This document shows, piece by piece, positions 1-9,216 of a DNA stretch of 64,000 bases. The stretch is from NCBI RefSeq assembly GCF_000443995.1, contig NZ_AUMC01000008.1:62001-126000 (forward strand), in the 5' to 3' direction. The notes under the pieces are model-generated. The model was not told the DNA's origin, searched no databases, and saw only the letters and a list, made by a program, of their open reading frames with translations. This DNA is from Bacteriovorax sp. BAL6_X. GTDB lineage: Bacteria > Bdellovibrionota > Bacteriovoracia > Bacteriovoracales > Bacteriovoracaceae. The position numbers and the translations under genes are program-made. How positions within the stretch are numbered: position 1 is the stretch's first letter; every line of letters begins with the position of its first letter.

Positions 1-125
1 TAAAATCTTATCATAATTTTAGTATGTTAGACAGATTCACAGTAAAAAAATCATCACATCCACAATGCATCACAGCATCAAGAAACCAACAAAATCTTAC
101 ATTGAGGCCTAAATCAAAAAAAGAC

Positions 126-142
126 TTTTACATAGTGTAAAA
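126..142. promoter_or_regulatory. Inverted repeat upstream of the metalloprotease gene
   Basis: TTTTACA-TAG-TGTAAAA is a perfect 7-bp inverted repeat with a 3-nt spacer, about 75 bp upstream of the TTG start at 219. Its size and symmetry suit a dimeric regulator, but I cannot name one and no clear -35/-10 pair is visible beside it. The rest of 1-218 is AT-rich and holds no gene I can support. Confidence 0.3.
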
Positions 143-218
143 AATTCAGAAAAATCATATCTACGCTAAACGAGAAAATAATTGGCAAATCAATAATATA
201 CTTTCAGGGAGGACTGAT

Positions 219-1109
219 TTGAAAAAAGGAATTTTAGCTCTACTACTTGCATGCACAGCATCATTTACTTTTGCATGTGATGAGCACGGAACAACAGGAA
301 TCGTAGAAGACAACAACCTATGGATTCCTTCAAATGTAAAAAGTATCAACACAATTTCTGAAGGTGAATTCAATGGAATCATCGATAAGATTGAAGCGAT
401 CTACGCACCAATCATTGCAGCTAAAGGTAAAACTTTAGAAATCGAAAGAAAATGGGAAGATGGAACAGTTAACGCATATGCTCAGCAAGTTGGTAACACT
501 TGGCGCGTTTCGATGTTTGGTGGTCTAGCTAGACACGAAACAATTACAAGAGATGGATTTGCATCTGTTGTATGTCACGAACTTGGTCACCACCTAGGTG
601 GAGCACCAAAGAAAGCAAGCTGGTGGGGATCATCTTGGGCATCAAACGAAGGTCAAGCTGATTACTTCGCAACATCTAAGTGTCTAAGAAAGTTCATGGA
701 AAACGACGACAACGCTTCAATTATGAGCGAAGTTGAAGTTCCAGCAATCGCGGTTAAGAACTGTGAAGCTAACTTTGTTAACGAAAATGAATATGCAATG
801 TGTTTAAGAGGTTCAATGGCAGGTATGTCACTAGCTAACCTATTCAGAGCACTAAGAAATATGACGACTGAGCTTAAGTTTGACACTCCAGATCCAGCTG
901 TTGTTTCTAAAACTAATGACAATCACCCAGCACCACAGTGTCGTCTAGATACTTACTTCCAAGGTGCTCTATGTACTGTTGACGCTTACACAGATGTAGA
1001 TCAAAATGATGCTAACATCGGTACATGTAACAGAACTGAAAACTTCACAACTGGACTAAGACCACTATGTTGGTTCAAACCAGGACAAGCTGTAGTTGAA
1101 GCACAATAA
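219..1109 (+). CDS. Secreted zinc metalloprotease (HExxH, NEGxADYF)
   Basis: A 296-residue exported protein. A signal peptide covers about residues 1-20 (KKG followed by a hydrophobic run). The Cys at position 20 lacks a canonical lipobox, so whether it is a lipoprotein is unclear. HELGHHLGG at residues 120-128 is a zinc-binding HExxH, and NEGQADYF at 143-150 offers a downstream glutamate as third ligand, the gluzincin arrangement. Several cysteines in the C-terminal half suggest disulfides. The start is TTG, chosen because a strong AGGGAGGA ribosome site lies 5 nt upstream and the signal peptide begins there. The gene is monocistronic and ends at a strong terminator. Protease activity is inferred from motifs; the substrate is unknown, although degradation of prey or environmental protein would suit a predator. 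The same NEGxADYF motif recurs in the protein at 48208-50556. Confidence 0.8.
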   Translation: MKKGILALLLACTASFTFACDEHGTTGIVEDNNLWIPSNVKSINTISEGEFNGIIDKIEAIYAPIIAAKGKTLEIERKWEDGTVNAYAQQVGNTWRVSMFGGLARHETITRDGFASVVCHELGHHLGGAPKKASWWGSSWASNEGQADYFATSKCLRKFMENDDNASIMSEVEVPAIAVKNCEANFVNENEYAMCLRGSMAGMSLANLFRALRNMTTELKFDTPDPAVVSKTNDNHPAPQCRLDTYFQGALCTVDAYTDVDQNDANIGTCNRTENFTTGLRPLCWFKPGQAVVEAQ

Positions 1110-1134
1110 TTAAAAATAAAATTATTGAAAATAA

Positions 1135-1167
1135 AAAGGCCCGCAAGAAGCGGGCCTTTGTTTTTTT
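1135..1167. terminator. Bidirectional intrinsic terminator
   Basis: A perfect 10-bp stem (AAAGGCCCGC / GCGGGCCTTT) with a 5-nt loop is followed on the plus strand by GTTTTTTT and preceded by an A-rich tract. It lies between two convergent genes and can stop transcription from both sides. Confidence 0.9.
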
Positions 1168-1169
1168 GA

Positions 1170-3587
1170 TTAATCTTTCTTGCGATCTTTCTTTGAACGA
1201 GTTTCAAGATCACCGTTGAATACCTTAAGTTGATTTACATAATCCTTGTATCCAAAAGTATCATCATATAATCCTTCAAGCTCTTGGGCCAAAGTTTTAT
1301 AAGTCTCTCTTGCTTCTTCATTAAGCTTTCCAGCGGCCGCTGAAGCTTTATATTCTTTTTGAAGAGCACCGATCATCGTAGTAGCAACTCTTGAATTACT
1401 ATCCCAATCAATATCAATTTGTCTTTCTGTAGCAGTTAAGATGATTGAAATTAAAGTTTCAACACGATCTTCTTTATAATCATCATCACCAAAGTTAGTT
1501 GTTGAATTAGTTAGGATTGAATTGAAGTAATCTGCAACTGCTGTATCAAAGTCAACACTATCACGAGATGTTACACGTGAGTTCATAACTCTTCCAGCAA
1601 CCTTAGATGTTGCTTTACCAGAAAGCCCTTGGTTAATAATAAATAGTGGATCAAGTCCTGTTACACGAACTGGAACTCTCTTAGACTCACCTGCTTTCAA
1701 AGCAGATGTTGTTGCTGTATAAGTTCTACCATCATTCATTGCCACAGAGATATCAACAGATGATGAAGTCTCTGAGTTTGAAGGGTTTTTTACTGTTACA
1801 AATACTGTCGCATCACCAGCAACAACAGAGTTAATACGTGTATCTGCTTGATAAACTGGAGCAACATCAAGAATCTCGATTCTCTTAGAATCTGTACTCT
1901 TAAGCTCATAAACTTTTTTAATATCACTTCCGTCAATACTAACAACTAGAAACGCTGAATCAAAAACGCTTAGATTGTTTGAAAGCTTACCTTGAGCACT
2001 TGCAGACTTATGAGTAAAGTTAAGTGCCGCCGGAGCTGTTACGTATTCAGAACGTGCTGAGCCCGCTTCAAATGATGAAGAATCAAGAGACACTTTAATT
2101 TTTCCAGACTTAAGACCTAAATTTCTTAACCCAAGAACAGACTTAAGTGACTCACCTCTTGTAAAGATCCCATTTCCATCACCTGATAAATCGAATCCTG
2201 TAATCTCAACCATTGGATTATTTACGAAGTACTCAAAATTCTTATTCCAAGAAGATACAAATAGGTTTTCATATTCTTTTGCAAATGAAGTTGCAGATTG
2301 TGCCTTATAAACTTCATCATACGCCTGTTGTTTTGCAAGATCACGAGCAACAATTAAACCTACGGCCTTACCAGAGTCTTCACCAAGGTTACGTGCCATA
2401 GTATGGGTTGACACAAACGCTTTTCCAAAGTGTTCCTTAGCAAGATTTCTATATGACTCAGAGAATGCATCTGCGTATACATCCTTTAGGTCTTGTGCCG
2501 ATTTCCCTGAAACTGTACGGTAGCGAGTTTCAAAGATTGGACGATTTAAATCATCTACTTCTTCATAAACATATTGTCCGTTGGCGTCCTTCTTAGGTTC
2601 TTTTTCGCCCGTTGGTTGCCCATTGGCATCAAGAACATCAACCTCAACGATAACTCTTTTTTGGTGGTAACCAATTTTATACTGGTAAGCTTCCCTAACG
2701 TCTTGAATATTGCGATAAGCAATTGCTTCTTGCTCATCTGAGGCCTTGAATTTATTCCATGCACGAGAAGTTGACTTCCAACCATAGTCTTTGAAATTAT
2801 ACTCTCCATAAGCAGAGAATAGATCCCACATTGAAACAGTGTGAAGACCTTTGTCGAATAAAATAGGAGTAGAAGAACACTTATCAGCTAGACTTGATCT
2901 AAGACCAAATTGTCTAGCGACTGCACGAGCATGAATTCTCTTTCCGATTGCAGCTGAAGAAGAAACCCATCCAGCATTGATAACATCATTAAAAGATCCA
3001 CCTTTTCCATCTCTTGAGTAACCATCATCAAAACCTTCAAAGCGAGGCACTCTTAATACATCTGAATAGTCTTTTGATGGAGTTGTCACAGTTTGTGAAG
3101 CATCATTTCTAACATTGTCTCTGAAGCGAGAGATGATCTCTGATTCAGTTGAATAACGAGAATCTTGTGCTGCTTTATTTTTTCCCAGAGCTACTGCATT
3201 TTCAATCGTTACACCCTTTAATGCACGCTGCTCTTCTCTAAGAATATCAACAGAAGGATTTGAAGTCATATTGAAACCACGATAAAGGCCTTGTTGATAA
3301 CCATCAACACAACCAAGGTGAGTCCCCTCTCCAGCAGCGTAAACAGCGGCCATACGTTGAGCAGACTGAACTCCACGCTCACACATTTGAGTATGTTCTT
3401 TATCCATATTTGGATCATCATAGACTTTCTTACAAACAGTCTTTGAGATATTACTTAGGTTCTCTGGTGTGTAAATCCCATCCAATGATATACCTTCAAT
3501 TGAAGAATTATAATAGCCAGCGATTACTGCTGGAGCTTGCGACATAAGAAATGCAGCAACTAGAAGTCTTTGTTTTTTGTTGTTCAT
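1170..3587 (-). CDS. Large exported protein with EF-hand-like loop and CARDB-like segment
   Basis: I do not recognise a named family for this 805-residue protein. It begins with a signal peptide (about 1-23, ending AVIAG), so it is exported. The N-terminal half is mostly helical and Cys-poor. Near the middle, DLSGDGNGIFTRGE resembles a calcium-binding DxDxDG loop. What follows looks like beta-rich, CARDB/Ig-like modules with repeated phrases of the kind LKAGESKRVPVRVTGLDP, often found in secreted adhesins or protease-associated domains. The C-terminal about 120 residues are charged and helical. The start is well placed behind GGAGAGAAGAG. The gene lies 36 nt downstream of the 3624-5417 gene on the same strand and shares the terminator at its 3' end with the convergent metalloprotease gene. 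A surface or secreted role is inferred. Confidence 0.6.
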   Translation of the reverse strand: MNNKKQRLLVAAFLMSQAPAVIAGYYNSSIEGISLDGIYTPENLSNISKTVCKKVYDDPNMDKEHTQMCERGVQSAQRMAAVYAAGEGTHLGCVDGYQQGLYRGFNMTSNPSVDILREEQRALKGVTIENAVALGKNKAAQDSRYSTESEIISRFRDNVRNDASQTVTTPSKDYSDVLRVPRFEGFDDGYSRDGKGGSFNDVINAGWVSSSAAIGKRIHARAVARQFGLRSSLADKCSSTPILFDKGLHTVSMWDLFSAYGEYNFKDYGWKSTSRAWNKFKASDEQEAIAYRNIQDVREAYQYKIGYHQKRVIVEVDVLDANGQPTGEKEPKKDANGQYVYEEVDDLNRPIFETRYRTVSGKSAQDLKDVYADAFSESYRNLAKEHFGKAFVSTHTMARNLGEDSGKAVGLIVARDLAKQQAYDEVYKAQSATSFAKEYENLFVSSWNKNFEYFVNNPMVEITGFDLSGDGNGIFTRGESLKSVLGLRNLGLKSGKIKVSLDSSSFEAGSARSEYVTAPAALNFTHKSASAQGKLSNNLSVFDSAFLVVSIDGSDIKKVYELKSTDSKRIEILDVAPVYQADTRINSVVAGDATVFVTVKNPSNSETSSSVDISVAMNDGRTYTATTSALKAGESKRVPVRVTGLDPLFIINQGLSGKATSKVAGRVMNSRVTSRDSVDFDTAVADYFNSILTNSTTNFGDDDYKEDRVETLISIILTATERQIDIDWDSNSRVATTMIGALQKEYKASAAAGKLNEEARETYKTLAQELEGLYDDTFGYKDYVNQLKVFNGDLETRSKKDRKKD

Positions 3588-3623
3588 TCTCTTCTCTCCT
3601 TTTCTCTTTTTTTATTCTTTGTT

Positions 3624-5417
3624 TTACTTTGTATTAAAATTAATAACGTCATAGTTTAAATTAAGTTCCTTATCCATTATATTTTTCTTAATTAATTCAT
3701 TTAATGTCTTCTTCGCATGATTACTAATAGCAACGTTTTGCGAATTTAAATCTCTTAACACCTGCTCTTTTAAGTGATGAGCATTCACATAGTGTGGGAA
3801 CGTAAGTCTTCTTCGCTCCACCTCACAAATGACATCTGTCTTATATGAGTCATAGAGATTATCTGGCGTCTGCAGTCCCTCTGGAGGATAGATAATTTGA
3901 ATAAGATTTCTTATGATTGGTATTTGATTCCAATTAGAAGTAATCACATTCCCAAAGGCCCAATTAACAAAATCTGAACACACACCTAATTTTCCATAGT
4001 CTTCTTTATTTTCGACCTTTTTTAAGGCCTTCTCTTTTCGACGAGTCATCTTTTTTGCACTCTTCTCATTGACCCTTAGCCAAGCAAAATTTGTGCGATA
4101 ATCATCATAAGTATCACAGCCACCTGAGTGACAATTTCGATACCCTTTTTTTATTTCAATAAATGGAGGCATTTTATCTTCTTCATCTTTCCCCCAATTA
4201 AAACTTAGAGGATAGAATCCCATTGTATTAATACGAGTATCTCTTTCTATTTCTGTAATAATCTCAGCGTGTCTAAACTCAAGGCTTCGATCATTAAATT
4301 TTAAAAATTCAATAAGCTTGATCGCTCCAGAAGTACGAGGGCTAAAGTCCTCAAATAGATCAATATCGCTCTCGATTGATCTTCTTAAAAGAATATTCCC
4401 AGGCCCTCCAAGTAGAGAGCAGGCCTGTGTTGCACGATAAAATTTATACTCAGTCTCTTTAAGTCCAAGTGTTGGATCTAGCTTTGTTACAACTAGTTTA
4501 CTATTTAAGTTTCTCGCCTCTAAAGAAAATAAGTTGAACCCCTTGTATACACGAGATAGAAGGATGCGAGCGCTTTTTGTATTGGTTTTTGTAAGATTTA
4601 CTAACTGTCTAGTTTCTGACATAAGCAGTATAAGCCTTATAAACTTGGCCTCATCGTTAATATCAAAGTCTTCAAGCATATCTTCTAATTCTTCAAAGAT
4701 CTTTCTATACTTTAGGTAAGCATAAGATGATCTTGTATAGCGTTCGTGACGACGATCATGATTAGACATATGATTGCGTCTAATGAATTGAGAGAGGTGA
4801 TCAATCATTTTTGTCATTGAAATCTCTAGTTCATCTTGAGCATCATAGAAGTCAGCTAAAAGTTCTTCTCTTTGTGCTATAAAATCCTGCTGCTTCTGAT
4901 AGGTCTTTGCAACATTTTGTAATGATCGTGAAACTTGGATATAGATATCTTCTTCTTTTAAATATTTAACAAGAACAAGTGCACTTGCAGAGATTTGTGA
5001 TACAAGAATCTTACGAGATGAAGGTAATTTCTCATGGCCTTTGGTTTTTACAAAAATAGGAATTAGCTTATCAAGGTACTGAATAAACTCCTGAATTTCT
5101 TTATAAGCAAGCTCGTCCGAGTACTCGCCTTTCTCATTACGGCCTAATTGCCCCTTCTTTAAAACCCTCTTATGGAATCTTCTAATTGCTGAATGGATAT
5201 TTTCAAATTGATAATATGCTGAAGTGTATTCCTCTCGGCGAAACTCTGAGTGATTAACTCTAGACATACTTCTTAAACGTGAAAGTACTTTTGAAGAGGC
5301 CCTTTTCATGGAAAGAATTTCTCGGTGAAACTCTGTTGTAGGTGAGGCCACAATCACCAGATTAAATAAAAGAATCGAGACAAACTTTAATAAAGTCGTT
5401 TTCTTTAAGATTAGCAT
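3624..5417 (-). CDS. Exported protein with C-terminal YiiX-like permuted NlpC/P60 peptidase domain
   Basis: The 597-residue product has an N-terminal hydrophobic segment (about 8-25), then a long helical, charged region to about residue 320. The C-terminal third carries motifs of the YiiX/YebB (permuted NlpC/P60, papain-like) family in the right order: GGPGNILLRR around 337-346, RHAEI with candidate catalytic His383, GVCSDFVNWAF with candidate nucleophile Cys480, then TPDNLYDS near 517. In that family the permuted Cys-His pair acts on amide or ester bonds of cell-wall or lipid substrates. The long helical extension is not part of the usual roughly 200-residue enzymes. No good ribosome site precedes the ATG. 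It is probably co-transcribed with the 805-residue protein downstream. The enzymatic call is an inference from spaced motifs. Confidence 0.55.
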   Translation of the reverse strand: MLILKKTTLLKFVSILLFNLVIVASPTTEFHREILSMKRASSKVLSRLRSMSRVNHSEFRREEYTSAYYQFENIHSAIRRFHKRVLKKGQLGRNEKGEYSDELAYKEIQEFIQYLDKLIPIFVKTKGHEKLPSSRKILVSQISASALVLVKYLKEEDIYIQVSRSLQNVAKTYQKQQDFIAQREELLADFYDAQDELEISMTKMIDHLSQFIRRNHMSNHDRRHERYTRSSYAYLKYRKIFEELEDMLEDFDINDEAKFIRLILLMSETRQLVNLTKTNTKSARILLSRVYKGFNLFSLEARNLNSKLVVTKLDPTLGLKETEYKFYRATQACSLLGGPGNILLRRSIESDIDLFEDFSPRTSGAIKLIEFLKFNDRSLEFRHAEIITEIERDTRINTMGFYPLSFNWGKDEEDKMPPFIEIKKGYRNCHSGGCDTYDDYRTNFAWLRVNEKSAKKMTRRKEKALKKVENKEDYGKLGVCSDFVNWAFGNVITSNWNQIPIIRNLIQIIYPPEGLQTPDNLYDSYKTDVICEVERRRLTFPHYVNAHHLKEQVLRDLNSQNVAISNHAKKTLNELIKKNIMDKELNLNYDVINFNTK

Positions 5418-5520
5418 GGCAATTAATAAGCAAAGAAAGTGCCACTAACCTGATTAAATTATAAGCATTTAGAGTCTAGAAAGTGTTCACTAATTAGACA
5501 CTCAACTAATAAGTGTACAT

Positions 5521-5551
5521 AAAAGAAAAAAGGCCTCGCAATGCGAGGCCT
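5521..5551 (-). terminator. Intrinsic terminator of the oxygenase gene
   Basis: AGGCCTCGC / GCGAGGCCT is a 9-bp stem with a 3-nt loop. Read on the minus strand it is followed by TTTTTTCTTTT. It sits about 55 nt past the stop codon of the oxygenase gene. Confidence 0.88.
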
Positions 5552-5604
5552 CTTCTAAATCGTATTACTCGTAATATTGTTGTTCTGGTTCCCCAACCAT
5601 TTCT

Positions 5605-6561
5605 TTACTTAATTAGACCAATTTCTCTAAGACGTTGGTTTAGAAAGTCACCTGCCGTGATATCTTCCCACTTCTTACCTTCACCTACACAGCTTTCTAG
5701 GCATGCTAGAGACGCTTTTGAGTGTGGATGTACAAAGTATGGCATTGAATATCTTTCTTCGCCAGAGTTATCTGGATTAATTACTCTGTGAGTAGTTGCA
5801 GGAAGTACATTATTTGTAAGTCTTGCCATCATGTCCCCAGAGTCAACAACAAGTTGTCCTGGTTTAGAATCAACATCTAGCCAAGTTCCATCGCGATCTA
5901 GAAGTTGAAGGCCAGATGATGTAGCACCAACAAGCATTGTAATTAAGTTGATATCCTCATGAGCTCCTGCTCTGATTGAATTTGTTGTATCGTGACCAGT
6001 TGTTGGTGGATAATGGATAGTTCTTAAAATTGAATTTCCATCATTAACCATCTCTTCAAAGAAACCAGCAGGAACATCTAATCCCTTACCGATCGCTTCT
6101 AATAGAATATTTGCAGTAGCATCCATAGACTCGTAAAGAGAAAGGAATTTCTCTTTGAAGCCTGGAACTTCTGCAGGCCAGATATTTTCAGGGTAAACAC
6201 CTTTATATTGTGAAGTTGCAGCAAGCTCACGCCCTACGTGCCAGAATTCTTTTAAGTCTGGGTGTTTACTATCTTTTGCATGTTCCATTCCAAACGGAGT
6301 GTAACCACGTTGGCCACCGTTTTGGCCTTGATAATCAAGCTTAGTTTCAACAGGTAGAGAAAAGAATTTTTTAACCATCTCGTAGGCTTCATCAACTTTA
6401 TTCTGATCAACTGTGTGATTATCAAGAATAATAAAACCGTACTCTTTAAGGCCATACATCAATTCATCCACAAATTTAATCTGCTCAGCAGTTGACCCTT
6501 GTGTGTAAGATGTTAGGCTTAATTCTGGAACCTTTCTTTCATTATTATTTGAATTACTCAT
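5605..6561 (-). CDS. Isopenicillin N synthase-like Fe(II)/2-oxoglutarate-type oxygenase
   Basis: A 318-residue cytoplasmic enzyme of the non-haem iron DIOX_N / 2OG-FeII_Oxy family. The N-terminal domain contains YGFIILDNH (about 41-49). The catalytic core shows the iron triad AHEDIN (His201, Asp203) and THRV (His258), plus the RYS motif (Arg270, Ser272) that binds the 2-oxoglutarate carboxylate in most members. Length matches the family. The start has a GGAGAG ribosome site. It is a single gene with its own terminator, so context does not reveal the substrate. Relatives include gibberellin and flavonoid oxygenases, isopenicillin N synthase and ethylene-forming enzymes, and the sequence alone does not pick among them. 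Confidence 0.88.
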   Translation of the reverse strand: MSNSNNNERKVPELSLTSYTQGSTAEQIKFVDELMYGLKEYGFIILDNHTVDQNKVDEAYEMVKKFFSLPVETKLDYQGQNGGQRGYTPFGMEHAKDSKHPDLKEFWHVGRELAATSQYKGVYPENIWPAEVPGFKEKFLSLYESMDATANILLEAIGKGLDVPAGFFEEMVNDGNSILRTIHYPPTTGHDTTNSIRAGAHEDINLITMLVGATSSGLQLLDRDGTWLDVDSKPGQLVVDSGDMMARLTNNVLPATTHRVINPDNSGEERYSMPYFVHPHSKASLACLESCVGEGKKWEDITAGDFLNQRLREIGLIK

Positions 6562-6727
6562 AATGACTCTCCATTGTTCAAGTCGGTTTAATTAAGTTGA
6601 TAAAAATTAATTACAGCTCACATAAATTAAAGTCAATAATGTTATCTATAAGCCTTAACTAATACAGATTGTAATTACAGATAGATAGAGTGTGAATTTT
6701 AGAAATTAGATAGTAAGGATACAATAA

Positions 6728-7360
6728 TTATCCCCTAAAAATAGCACTACCAACACGAATACAATCACTGCCAAGCTTAAGAGCATCGGCCATATCGCCA
6801 CTCATTCCCATTGATAATTTCAAGTCTTTATCAATAGCATCGCGAATATCAACTAATTTTTGAAAGCTTAGACGAGGAGCTAGGCCATCTGCTGCGGCCA
6901 TGGTCATAAGGCCAACGATTCGAATATTACTTAGGTCTTTGGCCTCGTTAATAAAGTCTCTAACAGATTCAAACTCCCAGAGTCCACCCTTTTGCTCTTC
7001 ACCACTTGTATTAACTTGAACATAGAAGTCACAAGGAGATTTTAACTTTTCATTAAAAAGACGCATATGTTTTAAATTATCTAGGGATTGCACACTTTTA
7101 AGATTTGGAACTTGGCAAATCTTTGCAATTTTATTTGATTGAATATGTCCAATAAAATGCCATCTAATATCATCTAGACCTAGTTCTAGGGCCTTTTGTG
7201 CCTTAGGCATAAGAGAGTCAACACGATTCTCACCAAAATCTCGATGGCCTAGGTCATAGACTGTTTTTATATCTTCAAATTCACTATACTTGGTTACGGC
7301 CAAGAGCTTATTCTTGTCTCCTACTTGCGTGAGAATTTTTTGATAATTTTCAGAGATCAT
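6728..7360 (-). CDS. yggS: YggS-family pyridoxal phosphate homeostasis protein
   Basis: The 210-residue product matches the single-domain TIM-barrel PLP-binding family of alanine racemase fold. AVTKYS near residues 21-26 holds the PLP lysine (Lys24), followed by FGENRV and WHFIGHIQSNK, which are hallmark motifs, and a phosphate-binding C-terminal segment with LGSDCIRVGSAIFG-like residues. It has no catalytic racemase partner tyrosine, as usual for this family, and regulates cytoplasmic PLP and amino-acid balance. The start overlaps the stop of the upstream small gene by 4 nt (ATGA), indicating translational coupling. It is slightly shorter than typical members (about 230). Confidence 0.93.
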   Translation of the reverse strand: MISENYQKILTQVGDKNKLLAVTKYSEFEDIKTVYDLGHRDFGENRVDSLMPKAQKALELGLDDIRWHFIGHIQSNKIAKICQVPNLKSVQSLDNLKHMRLFNEKLKSPCDFYVQVNTSGEEQKGGLWEFESVRDFINEAKDLSNIRIVGLMTMAAADGLAPRLSFQKLVDIRDAIDKDLKLSMGMSGDMADALKLGSDCIRVGSAIFRG

Positions 7361-7680
7361 TCTTCAGATTTATTTTCTTTTTTCTTAAAACTTACAGTCA
7401 CTTCATAGTCTTCAAGAATTGATTCAACAATGGTTTTTGGATCGACGTTCTTTAAGTAACTACGAAGTTCTTCACGAACAGAAACAACAAAGTCTTCTTT
7501 GGTTTTTTTGGCATTAGTCACGAGCCCAGAAACAATATCTTTAGGAAGTGGTAGATCTTCTAAGACTTTCTTAACTGATTCCTCAGTCATAAAAGCTGCC
7601 CCAATACCAATTGAGACAACTTTCTTTATCGTATCGCCTAATATACCATCTGATTTATCTGTTTTCTTAGATTCGCTCAT
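7357..7680 (-). CDS. Small phasin-like helical protein, function unknown
   Basis: This 107-residue protein has a lysine/aspartate-rich N-terminus, a short glycine- and alanine-rich stretch (SIGIGAAFMTEE), and a predicted helical body ending in a charged tail. The pattern GIGAAFMTEESVKKVLEDL recalls the weakly conserved phasin / polyhydroxyalkanoate granule-associated proteins, but similarity is marginal. It lies between the RatA/COQ10-like gene (7 nt upstream) and yggS (4-nt overlap), so the three are almost certainly co-transcribed and probably translationally coupled. No polyhydroxyalkanoate genes are nearby, which weakens the phasin idea. Confidence 0.6.
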   Translation of the reverse strand: MSESKKTDKSDGILGDTIKKVVSIGIGAAFMTEESVKKVLEDLPLPKDIVSGLVTNAKKTKEDFVVSVREELRSYLKNVDPKTIVESILEDYEVTVSFKKKENKSEE

Positions 7681-7687
7681 GATTGAC

Positions 7688-8119
7688 TCACAGACCTTTT
7701 GCGCGCTCGTAGAAGCTTTTCATCATGGATGGTAGAGAAGTCTCTGTTAACTTATTTACAATCATTTTTGATCCTGGAATAAATCCTTTCACTTCAATTT
7801 CGAGGCTATAAGTTACTTCTGTCTTTCCATCTCCAAGATCCTTAAGATCCCAACCACCATCATTCACCTTAAAAAGATCACCTTTCTTAAATTTCCAAGC
7901 AACCTTACTAGGTCTGCTCATTTCCATATCAAGGTGATAATTTAATTTCTTTATCATATCAATTGAATATTCAACAATACCACTTTCATCAGTCATGTCA
8001 TGAACCTTGATATCATTAACACCTAAAACAAATTCAGGGTACGATTCAAAGTCAACAATAACGTCATATAGTTTATTAATATCAATATCAAAAACTTCAG
8101 TGCGGCTTGCCTTTGCCAT
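7688..8119 (-). CDS. SRPBCC/START-domain protein, RatA/COQ10-like
   Basis: A 143-residue single-domain protein of the START/polyketide-cyclase superfamily. The beginning (KASRTEVFDIDINKLYDVIV followed by DFESYPEF) matches COQ10 and RatA proteins, which hold a hydrophobic ligand: COQ10 binds ubiquinone, and E. coli RatA was reported to interfere with ribosome subunit association. I choose the ATG at 8119 rather than an in-frame TTG two codons upstream, because GGAAG is 6 nt from the ATG but abuts the TTG. It is 29 nt downstream of glpX and leads the small-gene/yggS pair, so it probably belongs to one minus-strand operon. Which of the two known roles applies cannot be decided from sequence. Confidence 0.8.
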   Translation of the reverse strand: MAKASRTEVFDIDINKLYDVIVDFESYPEFVLGVNDIKVHDMTDESGIVEYSIDMIKKLNYHLDMEMSRPSKVAWKFKKGDLFKVNDGGWDLKDLGDGKTEVTYSLEIEVKGFIPGSKMIVNKLTETSLPSMMKSFYERAKGL

Positions 8120-8148
8120 AATCAACTTCCTTGTATGTAATCAAATAA

Positions 8149-9102
8149 TTAGTAGCGTGGTTTTGTATCAAAACGGTGTTCAGCAGTAATCCTTCTAATT
8201 GTTCCTGACTGACTTCTCATAACAATAGATTCAGTCACAGCGCCCCATGACTTGAACTTAACACCATTTAGGAAACTTCCGTCAGTTACACCTGTGGCAC
8301 AGAACATAACATTTCCAGAAGCTAACTCATCAATTGTGTAGATCTTATTAATATCATCAATTCCCATTGTTTTAGCACGTGCAATTTCTTCATCATTTCT
8401 TGGCTTAAGTCTTCCTTGAAAGTCTCCACCAATACAACGAAGAGCTGCAGCAGCGATAACACCTTCAGGAGCACCACCAGTACCAAAAAGAATATCAATC
8501 CCGCTATCTGGTTCTGAACAAGCAATAGCTGCTGAAACATCACCATCACCAATAAGTTGGATACGTGCACCTGCATCTCTTACCTGTCTAATTAATTCTT
8601 CGTGACGTGGACGATCTAAAATCACGGCCGTTAAATCTTGTATGCGACACTTTTTAACTTCCGCTAATCTTTTCAAGTTTTCAGCAGGTGTATCGTCAAT
8701 ATTAATAAGCCCCTTTCCTTCAGGACCTACTGCGATTTTTTCCATATATGTATCTGGAGCGTTTAGAAAGTTTCCTTTTTCAGCAATGGCCATTACAGCA
8801 ATTGAATTCCAACCACCATTTGCACAAACCGTTGTTCCCTCAAGAGGATCAAGGGCAATATCTAGTTTTGGGCCATTTCCAGAACCTACTTTTTCGCCAA
8901 TATAGAGCATTGGAGCTTCATCTCGCTCCCCCTCGCCAATAACAACCGTAGCGTCGCAATCAACAGAATCAAGCATCGTTCTCATGGCATCGACAGCGGC
9001 CTGATCTGCAGCCTTTTCATCACCACGTCCCATTAGCCTAGCAGAGCTAATAGCGGCCATTTCAGTTACTCTTACAAATTCCAAAGCGAGGTTTCTATTC
9101 AT
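8149..9102 (-). CDS. glpX: Class II fructose-1,6-bisphosphatase GlpX
   Basis: A 317-residue gluconeogenic enzyme that hydrolyses fructose 1,6-bisphosphate to fructose 6-phosphate in the cytoplasm, using divalent metal. Family motifs are plain: NRNLALEFVRVTE at the start, GRGDEKAAD, GEGERDEAPMLYIGE (metal-binding acidic residues), and DPLEGTT. Length fits E. coli GlpX (336) and related enzymes. I prefer the ATG at 9102 over an in-frame TTG two codons upstream, since AAAGGA then lies at proper distance and the protein begins like its relatives. No class I Fbp is visible in this window. It heads a minus-strand operon with the RatA/COQ10-like gene, a small protein and yggS. Confidence 0.95.
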   Translation of the reverse strand: MNRNLALEFVRVTEMAAISSARLMGRGDEKAADQAAVDAMRTMLDSVDCDATVVIGEGERDEAPMLYIGEKVGSGNGPKLDIALDPLEGTTVCANGGWNSIAVMAIAEKGNFLNAPDTYMEKIAVGPEGKGLINIDDTPAENLKRLAEVKKCRIQDLTAVILDRPRHEELIRQVRDAGARIQLIGDGDVSAAIACSEPDSGIDILFGTGGAPEGVIAAAALRCIGGDFQGRLKPRNDEEIARAKTMGIDDINKIYTIDELASGNVMFCATGVTDGSFLNGVKFKSWGAVTESIVMRSQSGTIRRITAEHRFDTKPRY

Positions 9103-9216
9103 TATCAATCCTTTTAATTCAAAATATTTAGCTTTATTTTAAGGAGTTAAACTTCAATTGAAAAGCTTCGTTTTGAAATAAATAATTTAATCCTTTAATA
9201 TTTTATTAAATGGAAA

